64,000 nucleotides of DNA from Leishmania martiniquensis (GCF_017916325.1 NC_090144.1:296501-360500), one strand, 5' to 3'. Positions 42,088 through 51,604 are shown, counted from the first letter of the stretch. Notes: a model not told the origin generated them from the sequence alone. Numbers and translations: made by a program.

Positions 42088-43752
42088 CTACAGGTCGCCG
42101 AGCTCCTCCCCGTCTCCATCGACGCCTTCGTTGCGGAGACGGGCCTGTGCTTCAGCGGAGGAGCGCGCGGTTGGAGGCGGCGCCGCCTTTGTAGACGATG
42201 TGGGCGGGGCGCGCAACAGCACACGCATGCTCGTCTCGTCCAACTCAAAGCGTATCCGCAGCCGCTCGAAGTGCTTCTGCGACTCGTGCGTCTCCCAGTA
42301 CACAATCAGCTGCGAGACGAGTTCGTCCTCGATCAGCCGTCGGAGGGCGTGACCGTTCTCTTTACCGGACCACAGCTGGCGATGCTGCTGAACAAGGAAG
42401 GAAACGGCCTCGTCACTGATCGTGCTGGAGGCAATCAGGTGCTCGCCGAGTGCACAGGGCAGATCTGTGATGGCGCTACGAACGACATCTTCGGCCATGG
42501 CCGAAGTAAATGGGTAGTAGACAAAAGTGCGGGTGTAAGAGGGGAGGAGGGCACCGTAGAGGTCGGAAAAGTCGCGCTGTATCATCGCTTCAATCTCAGC
42601 ACGCGACTTGCCGACGGTGCGGCCCTGTCGCCCGAAGTCGGTTGTGATGAAGACGAGCAGCTGCGAAAGCGGAGGCGGTTGTCCGCTGGGAGGACTCCAG
42701 CGCGCTGCCTCAGGTGCCACTAGCGGTGTGCCGCCTGTGCCAGCGACCGCTTTCCCTTCCCCGTCTTCGCCTTCAATCGCGGAGTCTCTGCCATCAAGAT
42801 CGAGGACCCTCGCCCCCTCGCGCGCCGTGTGCAGCGACTCCACCGTCGCGTGCCGCGCACCTGCGGCTTTGTCGCCCGAGGAGCGCGTGAGCTGCTCAGG
42901 GAAGTGAGAAGCCCTGCCAAACAGCGGCGCCAGTGCGCTGACGAGGGCGGGGTCCATGGCAGTGAGGTCGTCGATGAGCACCACCCCGTGCGGGTAGCGG
43001 CTCATGTGCGCAATAATTTGCCCGACGATGCGTTGGCGTGCCTCAGCCACCGACAGACCGTCAAAGCCAGTACCAGCGATGGTCAGCAGGTTGTCGCCAG
43101 CGTCGCACACGTCTCGATCAGGCGCACACCGCAGCGATAACGCCTGGGACACGAGGCGCGCTGTGTGGCTCTTGCCAACGCCATTGTCCCCAGCTAGGTG
43201 CACCACGACCGGCTCACGCGGGTAGGCAAGCTTACGCCGAATCACATCGAGCAGTGGCACGATGACTTGCGACTGGCCTCGCACACGCGCCAGAAGAAGA
43301 TCCTGCACATCTCGCATGCACTGTCGACGCACCGCGTCGTCCGTAGCGAACGGGAGCTCTAGCGGGTAAAGCTGCCGCTGGGCGCGATTCGAGCCCCCGG
43401 GGCGCTGCGCCCCTGCCAGAGCTGACCTCCCCCACGAGAAGAGAGAGAATATGTACGACGAGGTGGTGTGGCAGTACTTCAGCCGCTCCTTCATCGATGT
43501 TCCCGGCCGCGAGCACAGTGGACAGCGTGGACACATCGAGCTCGACGCCTGTGAGGCCGCCCCTGCTGCGGCAGCCTTCGATATCGGTTGCCGCTGCCGT
43601 CCGTTCGCCACGGTAGTAGTACCGGGCGCAAGCGCGAGGAGCAGCACGATGAGCAAAAAGATCGCGCTGGACGCTGCTGAGGGAGGGGTGCGACCAGGTC
43701 GGCGATGGGAAGCCTGCCTGAGCCGGCGCTGCGGCGGCGGAGACGAGAGCAT
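42088..43752 (-). CDS. Membrane-anchored torsin/ClpB-type AAA+ ATPase
   Basis: The protein has 554 residues from the ATG at 43752. A basic N-terminus is followed by a hydrophobic signal-anchor (about 30-44), so the bulk probably lies in the ER lumen/nuclear-envelope space or another organelle. A Cys-rich knot (MCPRCPLC, 73-80) follows. The AAA+ module starts with L..RVRGQ (about 153-160). Walker A is GDNGVGKS (188-195) and Walker B is VVLIDD (257-262). A sensor-like FITTDFG strand and an ALRRLIEDEL helix occupy the sensor-2 position. Domain order matches torsin/ClpB D2 ATPases, which remodel proteins and, for torsins, act at the nuclear envelope and ER with activator partners. Walker A ends in Lys-Ser, as in ClpB, not Lys-Asn as in animal torsins. 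An acidic/Gly-rich insertion of about 80 residues separates Walker B from the sensor strand. The torsin versus ClpB choice is inference. Confidence 0.75.
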   Translation of the reverse strand: MLSSPPPQRRLRQASHRRPGRTPPSAASSAIFLLIVLLLALAPGTTTVANGRQRQPISKAAAAGAASQASSSMCPRCPLCSRPGTSMKERLKYCHTTSSYIFSLFSWGRSALAGAQRPGGSNRAQRQLYPLELPFATDDAVRRQCMRDVQDLLLARVRGQSQVIVPLLDVIRRKLAYPREPVVVHLAGDNGVGKSHTARLVSQALSLRCAPDRDVCDAGDNLLTIAGTGFDGLSVAEARQRIVGQIIAHMSRYPHGVVLIDDLTAMDPALVSALAPLFGRASHFPEQLTRSSGDKAAGARHATVESLHTAREGARVLDLDGRDSAIEGEDGEGKAVAGTGGTPLVAPEAARWSPPSGQPPPLSQLLVFITTDFGRQGRTVGKSRAEIEAMIQRDFSDLYGALLPSYTRTFVYYPFTSAMAEDVVRSAITDLPCALGEHLIASSTISDEAVSFLVQQHRQLWSGKENGHALRRLIEDELVSQLIVYWETHESQKHFERLRIRFELDETSMRVLLRAPPTSSTKAAPPPTARSSAEAQARLRNEGVDGDGEELGDL

Positions 43753-44670
43753 GGCAGCGGAGCAGGGAACTCGCTGGGCGGTGGAGCAAGTAGTGATGGC
43801 AGCGGTTGCGCGCCGGCGGGGAAACGCTAAAGTGTATGGGGGAGATGGCGGGCGAGGCTCAACGGAGGTGAGGAGGTTCAGAATGCTAGTGTCGCTGTAC
43901 GTCTCTTTTTCTATGCGTCTGCATGCCTCACAAACATGTGGCCTGTGTGCGCGCGCAAGGGCGGGGAGGGGAGGAGAGGGAGAGAGAAGGGCCGGCGTTG
44001 ATGCGGAGGCACAGGGGCAGACACACAGGCCGGCCCTTGAGTAGCGCAGGATGCCACATACGCGTGTGCGTTGTAAGACACGGGCACAGCACCCGCACAC
44101 GCGCGCCACATGGAGGGATACCTACGACACACGCCTCTGCACCCGCGCCCCCGCCTCGTTGCCGCCTCTTGCCGTCCCTGTGGCCATATCCGCTGGGATT
44201 CGGGGACGGGCGGGGGCCCCGTTTGCTGCTGCCGCGCACTATACGCCGATGTCTCTTCCCACCCGCGTGCGTGCGTATCGGTCAGGCGCGTCCTCTCTCT
44301 CTATTCCGCCTTGCATGTGTGTGTGTATTATAGTAGGTGTGTGAGCGTGTGGGTGAGGGCAGCCGAGGAGGTGATATAACAGAAATGTGTGTGCGTATGT
44401 GAGGTGGGGTAGTCGCCCGCACAGCTGCTGGACCCATCCCTCTCACCCAGCGACGATCCCCTCCCTCCCCTCGCTCCTGCCTCGTTGTTGGCGACGCCCG
44501 TAAAACAGTGCCAAGAGGAGCAGTGACCACAAAGAAATGGCGCTGCCTCCTCTCGCACCACTAAGAGGGGCGTGCAAGCAGCATCGGCCCCTCCTGCACC
44601 CCTTCTCCCGGGTACAGCACGCCAAGGGCAGATGCACGCACACCCCTCCCCCCACCCCACCCTTCCTTCC
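43753..44670. other. Intergenic spacer: helicase 3' UTR and torsin-like 5' UTR
   Basis: No gene is supported. It holds the torsin-like splice region at 43943-43990 and GT/AC-rich patches near 44315-44345. Confidence 0.55.
43943..43990 (-). promoter_or_regulatory. Probable spliced-leader acceptor of the torsin-like gene
   Basis: A 28-nt pyrimidine tract (opposite 43963-43990) is followed on the minus strand by an AG at 43943-43944. That gives a predicted 5' UTR of about 190 nt. Confidence 0.45.
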
Positions 44671-46992
44671 TTACGCTGGAGGGCCACTGGGCGGCCCAAA
44701 GTTCGACCCCGCTGGCGACGGGTTCTGCGCTTCGTTTACAATCGCCCGCGACGTCACACCGCCAATGTCGTTCCACACGCCGCTCTTCATGGTGCGACGG
44801 CCGAATTTCGCGCGGCCACCCTTGCGCCGCGCCAGCTGCCCGCGCCGGAACCACACGGCCTGCTCCATTATGCGGTCCATGAGCTTCTGCTGCTGCCGTG
44901 GCGCCACACCGCCGTGGATGCCGGTCTTCTGCGGATGAAAGACTGGCCGCCAGGTCGCGTTATGGTGCACGTACGTGCGCTCCAGATGCGCTGGGATAGT
45001 CTTGCGCGTGATGAGAGAGACGTACGAGCGGGCAAGCGCGTTGATTTTGTGTGTCCGCCATTCGGCGTAGCGCGGCTGCATCAGGTCAGACTTGCGGTTG
45101 GTAAGTCCCTCCATCGGCAGGTTGGCCTTTAGGAACGCCTTCACGGCCGACACAATGACGCCCTGGAACTTGTTGTAGAGGTTCACCACCTGCCCCTCTC
45201 GCCCCATGCGCGCTGCTCGGCCGCTGCGGCTAAGGTACGTGAGCGCGTTTGTCGGCACGTCGAAGTTGATGACCATGTCCACGTGGAGGTCCAGCCCCCG
45301 TGCGGCGAGGTCCGTGGCGCACAGGATGTTCGTGCGACCAGAGGCAAAGTTTGCGTACATCTCCTTGCGCACCTTGTACGGCAGTGAGGCGTGCAGCAGC
45401 GACACAGCAAAGCCAGCGCTGCGCAGCTGGTAGAAGATGGCCGTCGCCGCGTCGATGCTGCGAAGGAACACAATGACGCGGCGGCCCTCAGCAAATACGG
45501 TGCGGCCAATGGGGCATGTGAAGGGCGCCGCGACGGTGGTCAAGTGATTCCAATGCAGCGGGCGGACGCGCTCGAGGGTGTAGCGCGCGAACGAGTCGCG
45601 GGCGTAGTCGTCGCCGGTCGCCGAGGGCACGGCGGCGGATACTCGCACTGGTGTCTCTCTTGCTGCCTCATCAACATTGACCATTTCATCGACGACGGCC
45701 TCGCTGCTGCTACACTTCTCTGGCTGACCCTGCTGGTCCCTCCATGCGCGCCGCTGCACGGCTTCCTGCCATTCGGCCAGCGAGCCAGAAAGCTTGCGCG
45801 GGCTTGTGTGCACGTCCATCTCGGCAACGTCTGTGTCGATCGGGAACGGCACGTGTCCATTCTTCCGAAGAAGGTGCACGAGTACAGTGAATTTCTCTGG
45901 CTCACGGCGAATTGCGAAGAAGCGGTGGCGCAGTCGCGCTGGCGGACGGTGCATCTGTTGCCGCAACATGCATACCACCGGATCGCTGATCTTGCGACCG
46001 ACGATGTACTCCAGCTTGCGGGTCATGTAGGCGGTGATGAAGACGTACTGCGTTTGCACGGGCCAGAGGTACCGGAACTGGTTCCGCTTGTGCACCTTCA
46101 TGAGCAGCTGCACTGCGTCGTGGTCGTGCAGAGAGCTCAGCATCGCATCCGCCTCGTCGACAGCGAAGTAGCGCAGGTCTTCGATGAAGAGACGACGCGT
46201 GCGTAGCAGCCGCAGAATGAGCTTTGGGTCCATGACGAGTACGTCGGCCATAGTGTTCTTCAGCATTCGAGACAGGTGGTACTTGGAACGCTTCCGAGAC
46301 GTGAAGCACGCCGAGGTGAGGCCCGTTGCGGCATCCAGCCGTGCGCACACTGCCTGCAGCTGCGTTACCAACTCCTTCGTCGGTGCGAGCAGAATCATGC
46401 GAGGGCGGCGCTCACGCAGTGGAATCTTGTACACGTCCCGGTCCTTCACCATGTTCTGGTAGAGGGGCAACAGGTACGCCAGTGTCTTCCCCTCGCCATG
46501 TGGGGCGGCGATGACGGTGTTCTTGTGCTGCAGGACCGCCTCGATGGCGATCTGCTGGATCGGCGATGGCGTCGAGACACCCATGTCAGCAAGCGCCTCC
46601 TGCAGCGCCGGAGTCAAGAGCATATCAGCGAAGTTGTCGACCATCTTGGTTTTCACGGGCTTGGCGAGGAGCGGCGACTGCGCGGTGCGCGAGGGGGAGA
46701 GGCTCTGCAGCACCTGGTGGCTCGCGGCGTGGTCGACTCGCTCGCCAATGGACTGGCTGAAGGTGCCACCGTATGCCTTCAACTGTCGCGGCACGATTAA
46801 CGTGCGTATTTGACACCGGTGCGGCGTCCACGGAAGATAGGGGAGCGTGTGACTGCTGCCACGGCGGCTTGCTGCGATTCGCATGCTGGAGCTTCGGGCA
46901 GAAGGGAGCGTGTATGAGAGGCTGGCAGCCATGCAGCCGCAACCAGCGGCAGCAAACCGCGCCGGTATCCCCGCCATGGCCGACGTTGGCAT
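44671..46992 (-). CDS. DEAD-box ATP-dependent RNA helicase, putative mitochondrial
   Basis: The protein has 773 residues from the ATG at 46992. MAG five residues on is an alternative start, and the Arg/Ser/Ala-rich N-terminus could be a mitochondrial presequence. A Q-motif-like PSPIQQ precedes motif I, AAPHGEGKT (162-170). Motif Ib-type APTKEL follows, and motif II is DEAD at 279-282. The second RecA domain has ILCATDLAARGLDL. Odd points: motif I has PHGEGK where TGSGK is usual, motif III appears as ITAYMT instead of SAT, and motif VI reads SRSGRAARMG instead of HRxGRxGR. An insertion of about 110 residues splits the two RecA domains, and the C-terminus is basic. These features suggest a divergent organellar helicase acting on RNA processing or ribosome assembly. 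Family assignment is firm; mitochondrial location is inference. Confidence 0.88.
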   Translation of the reverse strand: MPTSAMAGIPARFAAAGCGCMAASLSYTLPSARSSSMRIAASRRGSSHTLPYLPWTPHRCQIRTLIVPRQLKAYGGTFSQSIGERVDHAASHQVLQSLSPSRTAQSPLLAKPVKTKMVDNFADMLLTPALQEALADMGVSTPSPIQQIAIEAVLQHKNTVIAAPHGEGKTLAYLLPLYQNMVKDRDVYKIPLRERRPRMILLAPTKELVTQLQAVCARLDAATGLTSACFTSRKRSKYHLSRMLKNTMADVLVMDPKLILRLLRTRRLFIEDLRYFAVDEADAMLSSLHDHDAVQLLMKVHKRNQFRYLWPVQTQYVFITAYMTRKLEYIVGRKISDPVVCMLRQQMHRPPARLRHRFFAIRREPEKFTVLVHLLRKNGHVPFPIDTDVAEMDVHTSPRKLSGSLAEWQEAVQRRAWRDQQGQPEKCSSSEAVVDEMVNVDEAARETPVRVSAAVPSATGDDYARDSFARYTLERVRPLHWNHLTTVAAPFTCPIGRTVFAEGRRVIVFLRSIDAATAIFYQLRSAGFAVSLLHASLPYKVRKEMYANFASGRTNILCATDLAARGLDLHVDMVINFDVPTNALTYLSRSGRAARMGREGQVVNLYNKFQGVIVSAVKAFLKANLPMEGLTNRKSDLMQPRYAEWRTHKINALARSYVSLITRKTIPAHLERTYVHHNATWRPVFHPQKTGIHGGVAPRQQQKLMDRIMEQAVWFRRGQLARRKGGRAKFGRRTMKSGVWNDIGGVTSRAIVNEAQNPSPAGSNFGPPSGPPA

Positions 46993-47912
46993 GAGATACC
47001 GTAAGGGCGAAGAGGCAGAGGCGGCAGTGCAATGGATAAAAGTTGTGGACAGCACACACGCACACCCCCGGCTGATGCGCAGGTGCGTATGCGCGTCGAA
47101 AGGCCCCACGTGCAGGAGACGGTGACTGCTAGGGCTCGAAGTAACAGAAGCGGCCGAGGGCTTGGGAGAGGGGGGCGACAGATAAGAGACAGACAGACAG
47201 AGAGAGGAAAGCAGAAATGCCGTGCGTCAGAATGTTTTGCGCGTGTGCGTTCGTATGTGCCGGCGGGCAGGCGGGCGGGCGGGGGGGGCAAAGAGGGAGC
47301 AGGTGCGAGCGCTTTGTCCACCCTCCTCGCAACACCACTCCACCGTAGGGCTGCACTTGCGCCTTCGCAACGACCCACCACCACCACGCAAAACGCCTTC
47401 CTCGTTTGAGGACGGGAGAAGCCTGCGCCTCACAGCTTCGTCTCGTGATACAGTCGTTGCTATTGCCCCTATAGGGGCTCTCCCCGCCCTCTTTGCTCAC
47501 TGAGGGTGAGGAAGGCACAGAGGGAGAGAAGTGTGTGTGTGCCATTAGCGATCGTATTGCTCTCTCCCGCTTTCTGTTTTTTTTCCCTTCCCGTCATCTT
47601 ATCCCTTCGCCCACGTACCGCTTTGTCGGGCTGTGGCGTTGGCGGTGGCGCCTGGAGAGAGAGAGGCGAAGGTGCGTGTGTGTCTGCGTGCGTGAACGTC
47701 ACAATGAGGTGCCTTTCCTTCTCTGGCGCTCTTTCCACCAAAAAAGTCCCGCGCACCAGCGCACGCACAACTGTACCTCGGCTGGCTCTTCCTCAAGAGG
47801 ATGGGAAGTTTTAGGAGGACGCAGACTCCGGTCAGCAACTGCGTCGTGATGGCACGCGCACCCGCCTTCGCCCGCGCTTCTCGTGCCGACCAAAGTGTCC
47901 TGCGTGGGCCCA
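46993..47912. other. Intergenic spacer between MYG1 and the RNA helicase
   Basis: No gene is supported in 920 nt. Pyrimidine-rich stretches on the transcribed strand (opposite 47155-47215 and 47270-47300) could serve helicase trans-splicing. A T run lies at about 47577-47584. Confidence 0.5.
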
Positions 47913-49103
47913 CTACTCCTCCACCGCTACCAGCGCTTGCTTCGCTAGTGCCATGGCGCCTTCGAACGTCTTCATGCCTCCAATGAAGCCGGAGACGTGC
48001 ACAAAGACGCCGCCCTCGATGCTGCAGGCGGCGCTCAGCTCATCGTCACGTAGGCCGCGGTACGGCAGCGGCTTGCGGCTCTCAAAGCTAGTGCTCGTCT
48101 TCGGCACTGCCTGCACGCGCCAGCTTTTGGCATCGGAGAAAACCACGTAAAGTACGCTACCAACGCAGTTACTGTCCGCCTCCAGCTCAAGAAGGTGATC
48201 CTTCCATGGGCACATGTTCGTGTCCTTGAACACCATGATCTTGCCGCTCTCGTCGAACTCGTGGCGGCGCTGGAAAGCCGCTTCGACGATCGAGCGGGCT
48301 GGCAGCCAGCTGAAGGCGAGGTACGTGACCGCCTCGAAGAACTCGGTGGTCGCCATCTCCACCGCCACGGCAAACTTCGCGTTCTCCGCGACGACGTCGC
48401 CGTTCTCCGGCTCGTTCCAGTACGCTTGCAGCTGCCCGATGCGCTGCGACAGGTTTGTGCTTTGCCTGTAATTCGGCACGAGCGTTCCGACAGCTGCGTC
48501 AGCGAGGCCCCAGCACTCAACGCCGTTGTCGATGCCGTCGACCTGCTCCACGAAGTTCGCGTAGATCGCATCTTCGAGAACATCGAGCTCCGCTTCTGAG
48601 ACACCGGTGCGGCTCTCCGACCACCGCGTCATGCTCAGCACCGCCGCACGCGCCGGTGAGGATGGCTGGAGCGCCGCCTCGATGTACAGGCGAATGATTT
48701 GACGGCCAAAGTGTCTGTACACGAGGCCAGCGGATGAGAGACGCGTCTTGTACATTTTCCTCGGCGTCGTCATGGTGTCGTGGAAGCTGGCCTGATGGTG
48801 GTCATAGCGGTTCGCGCTGGCGTCGTAGATCGCGCCCACATCTACGACAATGTCGCACGCGTCGATTTGCTTGGGGTCGCGCGTGCGCAGGACGATGGCC
48901 TCGCGGTACTCTGGCACGTGGCGTAGCAGTCCGCACGCCATCGCCTCGTCGCAGTGGAAGCTGCCGTTGTGGGTGCAGATAATAGGCTTAGCAGCGCTGC
49001 TGCCTCCCGCGGAGGCGTCGGGCCGGTCTGCGAGGGACGTCAGCACTGTTAGCCCGTCCAGGTGGCGCGAGACGTACTCGGCAACGAACTTACGCGCGCT
49101 CAT
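47913..49103 (-). CDS. MYG1: MYG1 family exonuclease (UPF0160, DHH-like metal-dependent)
   Basis: The protein has 396 residues from the ATG at 49103. It carries the MYG1 signatures: THNGSFHCDE (44-53), the RTRDP strand, VVDVG (86-90) and YDHHQ (100-104), whose His/Asp residues match the DHH-type metal site. It continues with WSESRTGVSE-like and VDGIDNGVE blocks and a C-terminal MKTFEGAMALAKQAL helix. MYG1 is a 3'-5' RNA exonuclease in other eukaryotes, acting in nucleolus and mitochondria to process ribosomal and mitochondrial RNA. Length and motif order are normal for the family. No strong presequence is seen, although the first 20 residues are mildly basic and helical. It sits directly before a probable mitochondrial RNA helicase, but gene order in these clusters is weak evidence for shared function. 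Confidence 0.93.
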   Translation of the reverse strand: MSARKFVAEYVSRHLDGLTVLTSLADRPDASAGGSSAAKPIICTHNGSFHCDEAMACGLLRHVPEYREAIVLRTRDPKQIDACDIVVDVGAIYDASANRYDHHQASFHDTMTTPRKMYKTRLSSAGLVYRHFGRQIIRLYIEAALQPSSPARAAVLSMTRWSESRTGVSEAELDVLEDAIYANFVEQVDGIDNGVECWGLADAAVGTLVPNYRQSTNLSQRIGQLQAYWNEPENGDVVAENAKFAVAVEMATTEFFEAVTYLAFSWLPARSIVEAAFQRRHEFDESGKIMVFKDTNMCPWKDHLLELEADSNCVGSVLYVVFSDAKSWRVQAVPKTSTSFESRKPLPYRGLRDDELSAACSIEGGVFVHVSGFIGGMKTFEGAMALAKQALVAVEE

Positions 49104-49957
49104 TCTCGTTTCCGTTTTGGGGGATTAGAACGGGCGCAACAGCAAAAAAAAACGGCTGACGTGTGCGTGTCTGCCTGTCTCTGTGTGTGTGTGTTTGCGT
49201 GCCGTTTGATGGGGAAAGGGTAGTGAAGCACGTGCCTCAACTCTTCTCGGTGCGTCTACGCGTAGGGCTGATCTGCCGCAGAATAGAAGAGGAGGAGGGG
49301 GGCGGGTGGGCAGCCGATGAAGCCGTCGTGAGGGGTGCGGTCGTTTGAGGGTGAAGCGAAACGGGGAGGTGGAGAGATGGTGAAGAGCGCACGTGGGAGT
49401 GGGAAGTCGGCACTGTCCTGCAGCAGCGCTCAACGCACACAAGGGCCCCCCCACCTCCCTCCCCCCAAACAAAGCGCCATCGCCGGAGACCATGCAAGGA
49501 GAGGGAGGAAGAAGCGGAGGAGAAGGGGTCAGAGGGTATCGACGACGAAAGCAACGTGCGCGCATGGATCTGACTTGACAGCAGCGGCATTCAACAGCTG
49601 CCGAGATTGTGATGCAGGGGCGTACACAGCGACCCGAAGAATACGCACGTGTCTACACCCGTCCAGCCGCTGCTTGCCGGGCGTGGGCCTTTCACTGAGA
49701 GTCAGCTCCTTCCTCTTCTACCGCGGAAGGGGACGCTGTACTCGCGTCTCCGTCTCTGTCTTTCTCTTTCTCTCTCTCTTCGCCACGTGGCGTCTATCAG
49801 CTGTACATCAGTGATGCTGCTCGCGTGCAAGGTACTGGCTTGCGCGCACGAGCCGAAACGAGGGCGGTTGTAGGCGAAGAGGAGGGTCTGGGTGGCACTG
49901 CCGCCGACGCCCACTGCTTGCCACGCGCCGGGAAGCGCCAGCAACGGCTGAGCACCC
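49104..49957. other. Intergenic spacer: RJL GTPase 3' UTR and MYG1 5' UTR
   Basis: No gene is supported. It contains the MYG1 splice region (49273-49306), a T/A run at about 49144-49152 and GT and CT microsatellites (49182-49194, 49758-49780). Confidence 0.55.
49273..49306 (-). promoter_or_regulatory. Probable spliced-leader acceptor of MYG1
   Basis: A pyrimidine-rich run (opposite 49281-49306, one G) is followed on the minus strand by GCAG, with the AG at 49273-49274. The predicted 5' UTR is about 170 nt. A nearer T9 run has only one AG after it, one nucleotide before the ATG, which would leave almost no 5' UTR. Confidence 0.4.
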
Positions 49958-50806
49958 TCACATGAACTCAGCCACCGTGCGCATCACCAAATCCTCGATG
50001 ACCTCCTCCACATTCTTGCCGGTGCTGGCGCTCGTCTCCCAGTACGCAGCACAGCCATGCTCGCGCGCCCAGGCGAGACCCTCCGCTTCCCTCACCGCCC
50101 GCGCCGGCGGAGCAGCTGCCCCAGGCGCCACTGTGTCATCAACTTTGTTCGCACAGAGTACCACAATCGGCGCCTTCCCGTCCGTCCGCCCGACCGCCTT
50201 TCCAGCGGCAGTGCTGCTCGTGACGGTGTTGGAGACGGACGTCCGCTTCCCTGCGGCGCCGACCGTGGCCGCATCGCCGGGCGAGGCAGAGCCACAGCCA
50301 CAGCCACCACCACCGCTTGCTGAGGATGGCATTCCTTGGCAGTACATGCTGACCTCCTCCCACCACCTTTCCAGGGCGGCGAAGCTTTTCACGTTACGAA
50401 CGTCATACATGAGCAGCACACCTTGGGCGGCTTCGTAGAACTCGTTTCGGACTTCCAAATAGCCGTCATCTCCAGAGCTATCCCAGAAGTTTACCCGCAC
50501 AGCTGCAGGGATGACGGAGGTGCCGCCACTTCCACCATCGCTGCTACTGCCGCTCTGTGCCGTTGCTGCTGATGACGATGGCGCGCTTTTGCGTCGCTGC
50601 AGCACTGCTGCTTTGTTCACCGCTACCTTCTTTACACCAAAGTCGATGCCGATCGTAGGAATGTACTTCGCCACAAAGCGGCCCTCACAGTAGCGCTTGA
50701 TGACACAGCTCTTGCCCACGCCGGCATCGCCGATGGCAAGCAGCTTGATGCGTGGGTAGTCCAGCGAGCTGGGGAGGGTGGGAGGGTGTGTGGGCGCGGA
50801 GGCCAT
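49958..50806 (-). CDS. RJL-family small GTPase (Rab-like, related to DNAJC27 GTPase domain)
   Basis: The protein has 282 residues from the ATG at 50806. GTPase motifs are: G1 GDAGVGKS (26-33), switch-I Thr51 in PTIGIDFG, G3 WDSSG (108-112), G4 NKVD (220-223) and G5 ETSA (257-260). The CVIKRYCEGRF..KY start and the EVRNEFYEAAQGVLLMYDV block are typical of RJL/DNAJC27. As in RJLs, the catalytic Gln after the G3 Gly is absent (Asp113 here). There is no C-terminal Cys, so prenylation is not expected. The J domain found in animal DNAJC27 is missing. Two low-complexity insertions (about 70-100 and 158-210) enlarge it beyond a normal 200-residue GTPase. RJLs are linked to cilia-bearing lineages. Membrane-trafficking or flagellar signalling roles are inference. 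Confidence 0.82.
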   Translation of the reverse strand: MASAPTHPPTLPSSLDYPRIKLLAIGDAGVGKSCVIKRYCEGRFVAKYIPTIGIDFGVKKVAVNKAAVLQRRKSAPSSSAATAQSGSSSDGGSGGTSVIPAAVRVNFWDSSGDDGYLEVRNEFYEAAQGVLLMYDVRNVKSFAALERWWEEVSMYCQGMPSSASGGGGCGCGSASPGDAATVGAAGKRTSVSNTVTSSTAAGKAVGRTDGKAPIVVLCANKVDDTVAPGAAAPPARAVREAEGLAWAREHGCAAYWETSASTGKNVEEVIEDLVMRTVAEFM

Positions 50807-51313
50807 CGGTAAGAAGAGCGGTATGCATATGCGTTAGTGTGCTTGCGTGCGTGCGCGCGTGCGCAGTAAGCGAATACCGAGAGGAGTGGTTCTGCGGAGG
50901 AGAGAGAGAGAACCGGGGGAGGATGAGAGGGCGGGGAACTCTGTGGCTACAGCACCTCATTCTCATTGGCATCAGCCGCGGCATCATCGGCAGCACTACA
51001 GCTTCTGTGTCACAGACATGTCTCGCCCACTTGCCCCCCCGTTGCAGCCCAAGTGCACAGATACGGCCACAGCCGGCAAGAGCAACGGAGACATCGCTCC
51101 CTTTGGCAAAGCGCGTGCGTGACAGCGGCCCTGCAGAGCGTAAAGGAGAGAGAGGGGGGAGGGGGACGGAGAGTGGCGCATGCGGTTTGATGGAAGCACT
51201 GCCCAACAGGGCATATGTGCCGCACATCCCCTCCCTCGGACACCCACCGTGACAACAGGGCTCGCAGCTCCCTCCCTCTTTCTGTGCACTCCCGTATTCA
51301 GAGCTGTTTGGTG
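50807..51313. other. Intergenic spacer upstream of the RJL GTPase
   Basis: A 507-nt spacer. No gene is seen. It holds a textbook acceptor at 50892-50912 and, further right, the presumed 3' UTR of the small membrane protein. Confidence 0.55.
50892..50912 (-). promoter_or_regulatory. Probable spliced-leader acceptor of the RJL GTPase
   Basis: On the minus strand a 17-nt pure CT run is followed at once by GCAG, with the AG at 50892-50893. This is a near-ideal 3' splice site and predicts an 85-nt 5' UTR. Confidence 0.6.
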
Positions 51314-51604
51314 TCAGACACGCCTTTTTCTATCCATGGCCCCGTAGCGCTGCGCGAATCCGTCGTCGGTCGGCGCCTCCAAGCCGAGCTCTCGCGCTCG
51401 CCATCGTTCGCGTTCGATGTCCTTCTCAATCGATGCGTGGCGGCGGTGGCGCTCTTCCTCTTCGCTCCAGTACACAGCCCAGTAGATGCCCACGGCAGCT
51501 AGTGTGCAGCCAATCACCAGGCGCCGGTCCGCTGCCCGCTTGAAGCCGACGAGCTGCTGCACTATCGGGTCGGACCCGACGTAGCGCTTCACGTACGAGT
51601 TCAT
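51314..51604 (-). CDS. Small single-pass membrane protein, 96 residues
   Basis: An ATG at 51604 opens a 96-residue frame (MNSYVKRYVG start). Residues about 35-53 are a hydrophobic segment ending in aromatic residues (GIYWAVYW). A highly charged Glu/Arg helix (about 54-75) and a basic C-terminus (DRKRRV) follow. The layout, one transmembrane helix with a charged C-terminal amphipathic stretch, is common among small inner-mitochondrial-membrane subunits, but no family was recognised. A good acceptor 42 nt upstream and the loss of sensible coding upstream of this ATG support the start. In-frame extension beyond it reads through CA-repeat spacer. Confidence 0.7.
   Translation of the reverse strand: MNSYVKRYVGSDPIVQQLVGFKRAADRRLVIGCTLAAVGIYWAVYWSEEEERHRRHASIEKDIERERWRARELGLEAPTDDGFAQRYGAMDRKRRV

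Noticed and set aside
49958..50806. DnaJ domain at the end of the RJL GTPase
   Set aside because: The frame stops right after the GTPase fold (ending EFM) and no HPD motif is present in the frame or directly downstream.
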